Shown in pieces: positions 45,501 to 56,000 of a stretch of DNA of 64,000 nucleotides. The notes beneath the pieces are model-generated. The model was not told where the DNA came from and ran no database searches. It saw only the letters and a program-made list of their open reading frames with translations. Each line of letters begins with the position of its first letter. Position 1 is the first letter of the stretch. The translations under genes and the position numbers were made by a program. The DNA is from Vesta saturnalis (lineage: Eukaryota > Arthropoda > Insecta > Coleoptera > Lampyridae): assembly GCA_036346205.1 (NCBI GenBank), contig JARFJB010002010.1, positions 2,075,001-2,139,000 on the forward strand, written 5' to 3'.

Positions 45501-45937
45501 GTGCTACTACTATCAAGATCGACAATATTCGGATTATTTAGATTTTTTGTCTTAAATTCAAGCGCATTTTATGATCCTAAACTAGAACTTTACAAAATAA
45601 ACTAACGTTTTGCCAGATTGCCATTTCTTTTAATAAAATTTGTTTTTTATGGTACTGTAACCGTGCGTAGACTCGACAATACTGTAATAATTAATAATTC
45701 AATTTTTTTAATGAAACTCGGTATTAAGGATCAAAATTTAGTTCTAAACAAATTTTCCTAATAACTTTTTTAAAAAGCAGAATATAGACAATTGACCCAG
45801 TTTTCGTGGTCTGATTCTGGGTTTACAGTTCGCATTTAAGTTGAGTACCTCAAAACATGTGACTCGTGGATCGGTATGGATGAGCAAAAATTTAAACCTA
45901 TACTCCTTAAAATAGCGAAAATGCGACAGACTATATA

Positions 45938-47240
45938 GAGTAATACAGAAACGTTAGTCAAGTAGTTATAATATCTCTGAAGGGTAAATAGATTTATAAA
46001 CAAACAAACGAAGTAAGTAAAATCGCGTTTTCCAGTCATTCGGATCGCAATATGATGAGCTAGAAACTAGGCGTGTGAATCCCGATAGATCGCCTTTCGG
46101 TATGTTAAACGTACGTGGTTTGTCGAATCACGAGCTTGGGCGATAGTAGTGAATAAGCCTTATTCAATAATGAATGTTGGTGTTGTGGTTATCAAGCCCG
46201 CCAATAATAATATTAACGTCCGTCTTTTATTGACTTACCGTATTTCCTCCCTACATTTTAAATTATTTTACATTGCTAAGAAGGCATAAAGTTAAACCTA
46301 CAATCAATGGAAAGCAGCTTCTTTGACGAGCTTGCGCGAGCCACCAGTCAACACTAGCCCCACAAACGTTAATGAAAATATATTTTTGGTCCGGTCAAGT
46401 TTGTGGGTTACGAATGCAAGTTTTTATCAGTGGAATAATTAAATAGTGCGTGTGAGTCGTAGGCTAAATTAAAAGATCACCATGGCTAACAATACTTCTT
46501 GAAATATTGCATTGTTTGCAAACTACATACATACATTCAGATATTTGAAATACATTGGAGAAGCCATTAATAATATTATAACCAGCAGGAGTACTACATG
46601 GAATACTGAGGAAATCCTTACTTCGTTTTAAATTACCTAGCAGTATTGAAATTAATACTTTGATTATTATGATGGTAATCAAGATGTCATGGTCTGCAGA
46701 ACTGAATACTTTTTAAAGTATAGTTATTACGTTTGCATCATCTTTAAGATCTCGCTAATTGCATGTCAACTACACATATGCACCTCCTATTTTGACATAA
46801 CACTATCTAGAAAGAGTAAAGTGGGTGTTAAAACCTATACATATATACTTCAGAAGAATGTCCATGGATTACTACGTAATTACCTAGATTAGAATTACAA
46901 GTAGTCAATGCACATATTTTTGAAGGAAGTCTGTAGACGAGAAATCTGTTAGTAGGTACATCATACGTATCTTCTTACAATACTCCTTTTCAACAGGTGC
47001 CACGTATATGGAGCCACAAGCGTAACCTAATAGTTCAGTTTATGGAAAGAAGGCAACATTGTCATGTAAACCTTCACTGATACTATCATTCTGACAGAGA
47101 TTTTATGATGCTCTTCAAGTGATCCATGAAAAATGAGTAACTAGTTCCTACCACTGGATTAAAGTACTTCAGGCTGCGTATTTTTATTTTAATTGTTATA
47201 AATAAAAATTATAATACTGTGCTGATTTGATTATGTTCTA
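45938..47240. other. No gene recognised
   Basis: AT-rich sequence. Short frames at 46464-46682 (-) and 46689-46892 (+) show no motif. Confidence 0.5.
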
Positions 47241-47244
47241 AAAC

Positions 47245-47742
47245 TTATACCGTAGATTTGGAAATGCTCATCTGGCGCCCAAAGCTCTTGATCTTTATTA
47301 TATCTGACTTATTAGGGTAACATCTAATATGTTCATTGTATTTAATAGCAAAGTTCATAAGTGTTCGTTCAATATAAACAGAATTACAGAATGTGCACTT
47401 TAATTTACAAACACCAGACTTCAAAATGTCCTTTGTTGACTCTTTGGTATTAAATAAGCATTTAAGAACTTTATTATTAGTTTTGAAATCGACTTTGTAT
47501 TTCGAGTTCTTTTGTAATATGTGAGTTACCTTTTGTTGATATTTTTCCAAAATATGAAATTGATATGTATTTATTTTCTGCCGGTTCTGTGTTAGTTGAG
47601 TAAATATTTTACTAATGATCTGTATGCAGCTAACTTATGTGTTTTACGGTGACATGAATCGTGTACAACTATAATGTCCGTATGTGTAGGTTTTCTGAAT
47701 ATCAAGAATTCGAACTTATTCTGTGTATTAATTTTTATGTTT
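47245..47742 (-). pseudogene. Penelope-like element fragment: end of RT plus GIY-YIG region
   Basis: The frame INTQNKFEFLIFRKPTHTD (47675-47740), then a stretch with HKLAAYRSLV (near 47610-47640), is the late RT region of Penelope-like elements, where FEFxIYRKPTHTD and HKxAAFRSM are typical. The next frame (47245-47550) has YKVDFKTNNK, SGVCKLKCTFCNSVYIERT and IKYNEHI, the Penelope GIY-YIG endonuclease; the signature is degraded (CNSVYIE for CxxxYIG). Stops separate the two parts. Known role: Penelope elements retrotranspose using RT linked to a GIY-YIG nuclease. Only a 3' fragment is present; upstream sequence is replaced by the LINE tail. Confidence 0.7.
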
Positions 47743-47997
47743 ACATAACATAGCATAACATTCACGCAATTCCCTTGCGTGGTACGCAAGCAATCCCTAT
47801 CTCTTATAGATTTTTCATTCGCAATCCTTCTCCTTGCATACTACCCTGGTTTCCGCAAGATTCATGCATTGTCTCGGGCATACCCTTCTATTTTTAAAAC
47901 TCTTTCTTTCTTTTGTCATACACTCTACTGCATTCAGCCAAGTTTTACGCAGACTACCAGGCCCGACTTTGCCTCTAACTTCTAAGCTTACCCACAT
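47743..47997 (-). mobile_element. 3' end of the 41990-44920 LINE family
   Basis: The minus-strand frame from 47997 (EVRGKVGPGSLRKTWLNAVE, SFKNRRVCPRQC) to the stop at 47815 matches the C-terminus at 44664-44850, and the following text GGGAATTGCGTGAATGTTATGCTATGTTATG matches GGGAATGGCATAAATGTTATTTTATGTTATG in length and layout. It is a 5'-truncated copy whose 3' tail is joined directly to the Penelope fragment at about 47742. Confidence 0.75.
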
Positions 47998-48089
47998 ATA
48001 TTTTCTTCGTTACTTTTTTATGTTTGGATCTTGAAAATGAATGGCTCTATTTTACTTTTTCTATAGTGTAAATTTGATGTTGGAATGTA

Positions 48090-48285
48090 AATTGTTAATG
48101 TTATACCAGACTTTCTTCATGATTTCTTAATATTAACAATCTACATCCTAACAATAAGTTTATGCTAGAGAAAGAACAAAATAGGACAATCAATTTTCTA
48201 GATTTAAACCTAAAAATTAATACACAGAGCAAGTTTGAGTTCTCCATATTTAGAAAACCTACACGTCTAGTCATTATAACTCAGT
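48090..48285 (+). pseudogene. Second Penelope-like fragment, opposite strand
   Basis: Plus-strand frame KEQNRTINFLDLNLKINTQS, then KFEFSIFRKPTR, ending near 48275. It covers the same RT region as 47675-47740 on the other strand, with FLDLNLKI added upstream. It is a diverged copy, not the mirror of the same DNA. Confidence 0.65.
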
Positions 48286-48304
48286 AGTGGGCTAAGTAGG
48301 TTCT

Positions 48305-48495
48305 GGAACAGGAAGTGACGTCAAACCAATCAGCGTGCGACCCCCGCTCTCTCAGGAAGTTTTCGGTTGGCGGACTAATGAGAGGAGGGCGTGGCCCCGC
48401 CTGGCAGAAGTTGCGGTGGACCAATCGGATGAGAGGATGGGCCCCTCCTTGTTGAAATTAGCAAGGGGAAGCCCCACCTGTTGGCCAATGAGAGA
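48305..48495 (+). promoter_or_regulatory. GC-rich promoter-like island
   Basis: In an otherwise AT-rich window this stretch holds an ETS-like GGAAGT (48311-48316) fused to a CRE (TGACGTCA, 48316-48323), then CCAAT (48326-48330), a second GGAAGT (48355-48360), a GC box (GGGCGTGGCCCCGCC, about 48387-48401), and further CCAAT at 48421 and 48485. Three related modules with (C/G)NAATNNGATGAGAGG-like text recur at about 48366, 48415 and 48479. No TATA box and no recognised downstream gene. It may drive a lost host gene or be a TE promoter. Confidence 0.4.
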
Positions 48496-48499
48496 CGTG

Positions 48500-48810
48500 G
48501 CGGCCATCAATGTTTTCTTCAGCTTCTGGTAGCTTCTTTAGGTTCTAACAGCATCTTCGGCATTGTTGCTTCCGGTGTTTATTCGGCGTCCTTCTATGAG
48601 GATGTTGCATGCTGCTGGGTCATACGGGCATTTTTTACTTCGGGTTCTTCGCCACTGCTGAAGAGTTATTTCTGTTGCTGAAGTTACTTCCGTTTTCGTT
48701 GCAAGAAAGGTACATGGTGGGTTCTTCGCCGCTACTGGAAAGCTAATTCTGTTGGTTGCTATTGGTGAAGACGTTAATTTGTTTACTTTCGGTGAAAGCA
48801 TAATGTGTGA
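48500..48810. other. Region downstream of the island with short direct repeats
   Basis: GGGTTCTTCGCC(A/G)CT recurs at about 48649 and 48720 with GCTGAAG/ACTGGAAAG following, and CTTCT/GTTGCTTC motifs recur between. No frame of known type. Confidence 0.4.
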
Positions 48811-49108
48811 AAAAATTATTTGCCTGTATCAGGAATTCGAGAAAGTTTGGTAAACCTGTTTGTTTACCGCTGAATCAATCTCGGTTTTAGATATAGAACG
48901 TATAAAGTGTTACATCTATATAAATGTTTATGCTGACGTCACGGAACGTATAGAAATGCTTATGCTAATCGTGATTTAAAATAAATCGATAAAGAAAATC
49001 AATATTTAACAATGTATTTATTGGTTAAAAAATAATGCATTCGATAATAAATATGTAATTACATTTTAGTTGCAGAATTAAGCAGTAAATTAGATAATAG
49101 AATTTGTA

Positions 49109-49348
49109 ATTAAAAATTATTATTAATTTTATTAAATACATAAATAAAAAGTTCACCTCGAGTAAGATTTGAACCTATGACCTGTACTTTGCTAGAGTAC
49201 CGCGACTACCGTCTGCGCCATCGAGATGCAAGCCCAAATCGATGCAAATTTTGTCTTTATGTATGATGTAAATTCTAAATATAATAATAATTTTCAATTA
49301 CATATTTACCTTTGAACTTATTCGTTCATAACAAAACTTATAGTAAAT
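49109..49348 (-). mobile_element. SINE, 5'-inverted copy
   Basis: Perfect 14-bp duplication TAATAGAATTTGTA at 49095-49108 and 49349-49362. Read on the plus strand it holds the reverse complement of spacer, tRNA-like module (box B as GGATTTGAACC-like GATTTGAACC) and part of the head, then switches near 49279 to forward text leading into block D (AATTACATATTTACCTTTG), ending ACTTATAG. The same arrangement, inverted body plus forward D, is seen at 16513-16681. Confidence 0.8.
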
Positions 49349-49362
49349 TAATAGAATTTGTA

Positions 49363-51150
49363 GCTATGGATTCTGATGATAAATAGTTGCGTATTCAAAT
49401 AATTCATATATAAAAATTATATTGAAAAGAAATATATTACAATATTTGAGATTATTCGCATCAAGCTTATCTCTATATAACATCCGGCATGACGTATTAG
49501 TTAACAAATAACGTAATTTACTAATAAATACGTAATTACATTGTATTAAAAATATCAATATTGAGAAAATTCGTTTACTAGTTAAAAGAATGGTGAATTC
49601 GATAACAAATATGAACTATTTTATTACGTTAAAATGAGCAAATAGATGTCTGTTAAATATAGCATTCAGTTATTTAATATAAAAATATAAAATAACGTGA
49701 ATGCATTGAAATAATGAATATAGGCACCTCAAACTGGTAAAATTTAACGAATTTGTTCATAAAGGGCTACAACACATTGGAGATGATTAAGTGTGAATTG
49801 TTGCAAATAAAACACGATAATAGTAATTTATTGCTACGAAATACATTCTAAAGAAAGAATTTCATCTTCAGCATATTTGAATTACTTGCCGTAAAGAGCA
49901 TCTTTGTTATAGCGGAAGACATCTCCTAGAAAGCAATATTTGGCGTTGGAATATGAGGTTGTGTAATAATATCTCATTAGATAAACATGACATGCTATAT
50001 CAAATTTAGGGGTTGAGCATGTTGTTGCTAAGAGATGGAGTCATTCATTATCTAATAATTTTTAGGGGATCTTATATTGGAGCTTGTACAGTTATTTTCT
50101 TAAATCCATATATGACTTTATGAGTTATAAAGAGCGTTTACTTATCAATCGCTAGGTGGAGTTCATTCGAGATTGGAAACTGATATCCGGCTCATTCCCG
50201 CGCAATACCTGCGGGTGAATACCTCTTACGAAAGTTACATTATGCAAAATATAGGTATTTACTCTATTACGATATAAACTCACATGTAAATACATCAAAA
50301 GTTAGCAACAGTATGATAGTTAGAATATGACACAAATATAAGTTATTATAAACCACAAGAATCCTGTATTGTAATATAATATTAAAGATGGCTGTTATTG
50401 TATAAAAATTAAATTTCAATTCATATATTATACGCAAAAAATTATAATAAAAGAATATTTGCAATGTCTGAAGTTGTTTATCTATTCCTACAACTTATAG
50501 GAGTTAATATAAAACTGTGTAGGTAAAATAAAACACATATCGTTTCATATAGTGAACTTATTCCACATTGCAAACAAATTTTCAGCCCTTAATTGTAACA
50601 ATTCATATCTTATGATGCATCGAGTATTTTAAATCATCGCTACAAACTCTAAAATTATACGATCTATGTAGAAATAATAATAAGTAAATGATTAAAATAT
50701 ATTCACATACTTACACTATAATTTCCGCTACTATATTCCCTTCCAATCACCATCACAGGTAATAAACTAATCAAAGATGGCTTGAGGATTAAGTCAGCTT
50801 CATTGTCATTATTATGATATCACACTTTGATTTAACTCGCTATAAATAGGGTGGTGGCATAGTTGGATAATTAGATAATTGAAATCAATCGGATGATATG
50901 GATTCTGGACAAGGTGAGTGTTTAACGGATGCGGAAATAATAATTATGTATACCTGATATAGGAAATATATGGGATGTCGATGATAAAGCTAATTATTCA
51001 TGGACTGATATACCTGAAGCCTTCAAAGGTAATTAGTATTGCGGTATAGACATCTTATTAAAACCTTTGTTGTAGAACGTGGGCGCTATTTCTAGACAGT
51101 TCTACAGTACTTGAAGTCGGAAGTTCATTAAAAGAAAATGACTTTAAACC
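49363..51150. other. No gene recognised
   Basis: AT-rich. At 50898 an ATG (MDSGQ) runs into a donor-like CAAGGTGAGT; it might be a first exon for the frame at 51155-51574 but the link is not shown by the sequence. Confidence 0.4.
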
Positions 51151-51154
51151 TATA

Positions 51155-51574
51155 GTATAATTATTTTGGACAACATTTAGCGACAGTCTGCATTTTAATC
51201 TGGAGGAATGGACCGAAATCTCGAACATTAAAACTGAGCATCTAATACGCCAAACTCTAAAATCTGATGAATCTGGGAAAGCTATCTTTATGGGTTATGG
51301 TATCAAAATTGAATTGGTTTATTACCGACGAAGAAAAGCAAATCAGAATAAGCAGAGGAAACAGTTCAGTATTATTCTCCGAAGAGGCAATCAACCTATT
51401 CTTTTTGGCTGTGGGTGTGATAGATCAGAAGCTAATATAGTAAAAAAGACATCAATATATGTCAGATGGGCGTTTAGAACTTCATGTCAGATAGACGTTA
51501 ATAGACATGTAAATGTCTATAAAATACTGGTAATACAACTTAAGCGTTTTCAATCATATTTAATTAATTTTTAG
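51155..51574 (+). pseudogene. Decayed frame resembling a multicopy arthropod protein
   Basis: Open from about 51155 to the TAG at 51572, with SDSLHFNLEEWTEISNIK, then a long basic region (YYRRRKANQNKQRKQF), FGCGCDRSEANIVKKTSIYVRW. LEEW(N/T)EI and the FFGC..D.P.AN...SIYVR order are known to me from multicopy arthropod proteins with a zinc-ribbon, probably TE-encoded. Cysteine pairs expected before FGC are lost, so this is likely a remnant. Function unknown. Confidence 0.35.
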
Positions 51575-52645
51575 GCTTAGTTTGCTTTATATTAAAAAAC
51601 TTTATAAAGAAAAGTTATGTAAAATAAAATTTTCTGTACACATTTTCTTATAAAATTAATTGTTATTCAGATATCGAATAAATTCTACCTTAATAATTTT
51701 TTGCCGCTCAGTTACTCGTCGAATCAAAAAATTGTATTGAGCACAATTACTTTGTCTGTGTAAAGTCTATATGGTGAAATTTTTATGTCTTTGAAAATAC
51801 AGTTGTTAACAGAAGTAATAAATAAAAACACACAAAATACCATTCCTAATGAACCTCCGCTTTCTGCCGCTGAATTCCTCCAAAGATCTAATCAGTTCCC
51901 GGAGAAATGAAAACACGCTTAAATACGAAATTTAGAGTACGTCCGTGTTGTTGTTCTGGAGTTATCGTAGTTACTAACATACATCCACACATCCATACAC
52001 AGATATCATGGGCCGATCTTGGCGAAACTTTGCCAAGATATATACTATACCTACGTATGTATGCATGGTGCCTCTAAAAGGTCTGTACAAAATACTAGGA
52101 CAAATTTCTGAGGCTAAAATGTGAGTATCTAGCCTAATGAACCTTAGTCCAAAAGTTGATAGTTTCCGAAATACAGAGTATCAAACTTTTGATTTTCTTA
52201 ACTCTTTTTTAAATATCCATCTTAACAATAACAGGATTTTCACCAAATTTGGTACCTGGAGGTTTTCTGTGATTAAAAATCCAGTTTTGATCATAGTTTT
52301 GATGTATCTTCCAGAGGGCGTCTCCATCAGCCCTTTGTCTACATTTAAAGCTCCATAACTTTTTTCTGCCTCGGTATATCAAATTTCTAGTTAGGAATTC
52401 TTACTCCCTCATGTGTTTTCTTCAAAAAAGGTGTACCTTGTAGATGTCGTTTCGAGCAGCCGTTTCTGTGATAACCAAATTTAAATATTTCATTGCGTAC
52501 TAAAATTCATCATAGCGACTAAACATTATTAAGTATTGTTATTAGGTACAAAAGAGTGCTGTCAAACAATTCAGTCTGACAAATTTATTATAATTTTAAT
52601 TTCCTTCAATTTTACGGTATGGCTGTAGCCTACATTAACGCACAA

Positions 52646-53078
52646 ATGACCGATTTCATATTAGTTTATGGTTATTACCAAGGAAATGGTCGGGAATCGG
52701 TCAGAGTATACCAAGAAAGGTTTCCAAATCGACGAGTTCCAAACCATTAAAAATTTGCCGCTGTTGAAAATCATCTTCGAGAAACCGGTAGTTTTGCTCC
52801 TGATACGGTTGATTATGAACGGAATCGTACTATTAGGACAACAGAGGTTGAGGACGAAATTTTAGTACGATTTGAAGAAAATCCGAGTCTGATCACCAGG
52901 CATATTGGTTTAGAACTTGGCGTTTCTAAGGATACGGTTAACAGAACTTTAACAGAACAGTAAACATTTTACGGTTAGATGCAGATATGATGGATAGGGT
53001 GAAGTTAAATTTTCTGCGTAGAATTAATCTTTGTGTACATAAAAACGGGGGTCACTTTCAACATTTACTTAGCCTAAC
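52646..53078 (+). pseudogene. DUF4817/mariner-type transposase, internally deleted
   Basis: ATG at 52646, then VYGYYQGNGRESVRVYQERF and PNRRVPNH, an in-frame TAA, FAAVENHLRETGSFAPDTVD, VEDEILVRFEENPSLITRHI and GVSKDTVNRTL: the DUF4817 and second helix-turn-helix domains in order. After a stop at 52963 the text resumes directly with the C-terminal end, FLRRINLCVHKNGGHFQHLL. The catalytic DDE domain is deleted. The P element sits a few codons after HFQHLL, so it entered the 3' end of this gene. Confidence 0.75.
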
Positions 53079-56000
53079 CGTTGATTGAAGAATCTTGAAG
53101 ATAGTCAACTACAGTACTAAAATGCGAACCGCGGTAAAAAAGCATCGGTGTATGTAGGGTTGCGTTTCTGTTTACTATGCTTACTTATATAAATACGGTA
53201 TTCGTGCATGTGGTCAGCACTCTAACTAAAATAATTGATCAACAGCCGTAAGTTGCGCGCCGGTCGTTTAAATTTAAAAGTGCGACGTTGTAACATTTAT
53301 ATGGTGACGTTGATTGAAGATTGAAGAATCTTCAATCAACGATGGTGGTCATTGAAGTGCAGCCTGCAGCGTTCAGGATTATCGTTTTCAACGGAATTAT
53401 TGAATCAACGATTGCAGTTAGAATTAAAAACTTTCGTTATACTAGTTAAATAAATAGAATATGATTGAATACATTTTTAGAGACATTTTATCTAGCTAGA
53501 TATTATTTTTAAGTTTGAAATAAATCGATTAAAGAAAAAAATGAAGACATTAAGATTTTAATTGTTTAACAACATAAATTGTAATCAAACTTAAAAAAAT
53601 AATTTCTTAATTTAAATAATGCGATCTTAAACGTGATGGTACTGCACAATTTAACTTTAATCTATTGTTCAATAAGCATTATTTTATGAACTTTTCAACC
53701 ATTTATGATTTGCTTTGTCTAACTTGTTCAGTATTAATTGTTTAATTTTGATACTTAAACCGTACTCAGCTTTAAATACATTGAACAGTTCATTAAACCA
53801 CAGTAACATATTATGTACAATATTATAAAATTCAAGCGATGGTCGATACAAATATTTTGTACCATCGCCGTAGTCTTTACTTAATATAAATAACTCCCGA
53901 CAATTTATATCACTCACATTATCAATCGTCAAATACGCCTTACAATTATCGCACTTTGCAACTTTAAACAAGTAGCGGCACAAGTACCCAGCAACGTATG
54001 TAGCCGAACAAACCTCTAAACAGTTCTTATCAGGACTTACTATTTGATGTTCCTCCTCCTGTTCTTTATAATCTTCATTGTCATAATCTTGTGTTTCTAC
54101 GTTTTGAAGCTGCTTAATTATTAGATCCCTGATCGCACAACAATACTCTGTGTTTCATTATTACGTCTGTAACAACCCATTTTGAGTCGTATTAAAATAT
54201 ACCGTAATTTAGATTCTTCTTTCATTTAATGGTAAATATAAGGAAATTTTATTTATTAATGATTTATAGGATGTGGTAGGCAACTTAATTTGCATTTTGA
54301 TGTAACTTAAGTGTATATGCTTCTTAATGGTTTATACTCCCCCTTTAAATTACTTTTCTGCGCAAATCCTTTCGCGCACGGCTACATCGTCTGATATTCT
54401 AGGCGTCCATGTTTGCTCACTTCTGATGGTACGCCGTTAGATGCAGGAAGTTTCTTTAGGTTTCCCCCTAAATTTTGTGGAAAGTGCCATTGATTTGATG
54501 GTAAGATAATTTAACTCGTAATGTTAAAAATTAAAACATTTGCTCTTTTCAGGCACTTTTCTTTTTTTTTACTTTGATTTACACTTTTATTACTTTTACT
54601 TTTTTACTTTAATTACATTTTAAGTACGCATTTAATTTTACTGTTGCGTACGCTTTCATTTTATGATTACAATTTTTATTTGAAAATTTCAAGAAAATGC
54701 ATTAAACGAATTATTCAATTTCAGGAAGATAAATTTATAAGAAGGAAAATTCCATTTATGGGTGTGGTTTACAACGTAAAGCATTATTTCGAGATATTGC
54801 GCAATATTGGTGCAAAGATGACATCACCTTGGTTGACAGTTCCGTAATCATTTAGATACCAGAGGTTATTAAAAAGTTTGTGTACAAACATTTTACGAAA
54901 AGGTATTTATAGCAATTAGTAATTTAAGGCTATAACTAGTTTTAATATATATTTTATATAACCCTATCATTTTAGCTGTTAATAAACATAGTCTGTAAAT
55001 ATTTTTTATTTTTTAAATTTTGATAAAATTTTTAATGTAAAACTCGGTTTAGTTATTCCGAGCATAATTAAAAAATAACTTGGCGTCCGAGATCATTTTA
55101 TTAGTGTTACATTGCATTTTTATTATTTATGTTAAGTGAAAATAACGCAGCATAAATTGGTGGTAATTATCCCAATCAAAAGTTTGAACCACCCTACGTT
55201 AATCTTCCGACTGGGACAAAGGCATTATTTTTGGTGAATGGTTTGTATCTCCAGTTAGTTTAACGATTTGTTTTGGAGAACATTTTTACACTTATTTTTT
55301 TATTATATTATTTAAAACACTTTTTATACCTGGCACCATTACACATTATTTATACATCTTTTTGTAGCTGTGCTAAAATGTCCTTTTACTGAACCGTTAC
55401 TTATAAAGTAACAGAACGGCACTTTCCAATTATAAAATAAACCACGTAAATAAAACACAAGTTCTTGGTTACCTAAATTTGGTTTACGTCCCAAAACACC
55501 CAAATCTCCATAACCTTCCACATAATCCCTATATTTGTTATAATGTAAACCTTTTTTTAGCACAATTTCGCCGCACATTACTACACAGTGCTTTTCCATG
55601 CTTTCCATGCTATTAACCTTTTTTTTTAGCTTTTCTATAAGACAGTTGTTGACCCCCGATGTTAAATTAGCAACTCTTAACCACGATTTTATCGTGGAAA
55701 TACTTGGTAACACAAACCCCAAATTTTTGAACATAAACTTATATGCGCCTGGTGACTTGTAATATAAGGACAACGCTAACTGTTTCTCTGCCTTTTTCCA
55801 AGGGGCTCTATTTGTATGGCAACATTGCATGTTAACAAACACTTTTAAACTTAAGGATTTATTTTTAAGGATGCTAGAAATGCTATTGTTCGTTTCTAGC
55901 TTCTTACATTTTTGTAGAAGTCTAAATTTTTCGCACTTTTGTTTATTAAGTTTTCTTCGCAATTCCAAATTTTTTTACAGATAATATAGTTTTTTGACGA

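Larger units (their letters stand above)
40381..45937 (-). mobile_element. Mariner-like transposon with about 130-bp inverted ends, heavily nested
   Basis: The left arm 40381-40528 and the right arm 45815-45937 are inverted copies. Shared words: TATAGT.TGTCGCATTT, TTCGCTATTTTAAGGAGTATAG, AATTTTTGC, ACATGTTTTGAG and GTAAACCCAG. The left arm has a 13-base insertion. A minus-strand transposase (44925-45500) lies near the right arm. The middle holds a MADF gene remnant (40858-41269), a SINE (41270-41666), a LINE (41990-44920) and another SINE within the LINE. Whether the MADF gene came with the element or inserted later is unclear. Confidence 0.65.
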
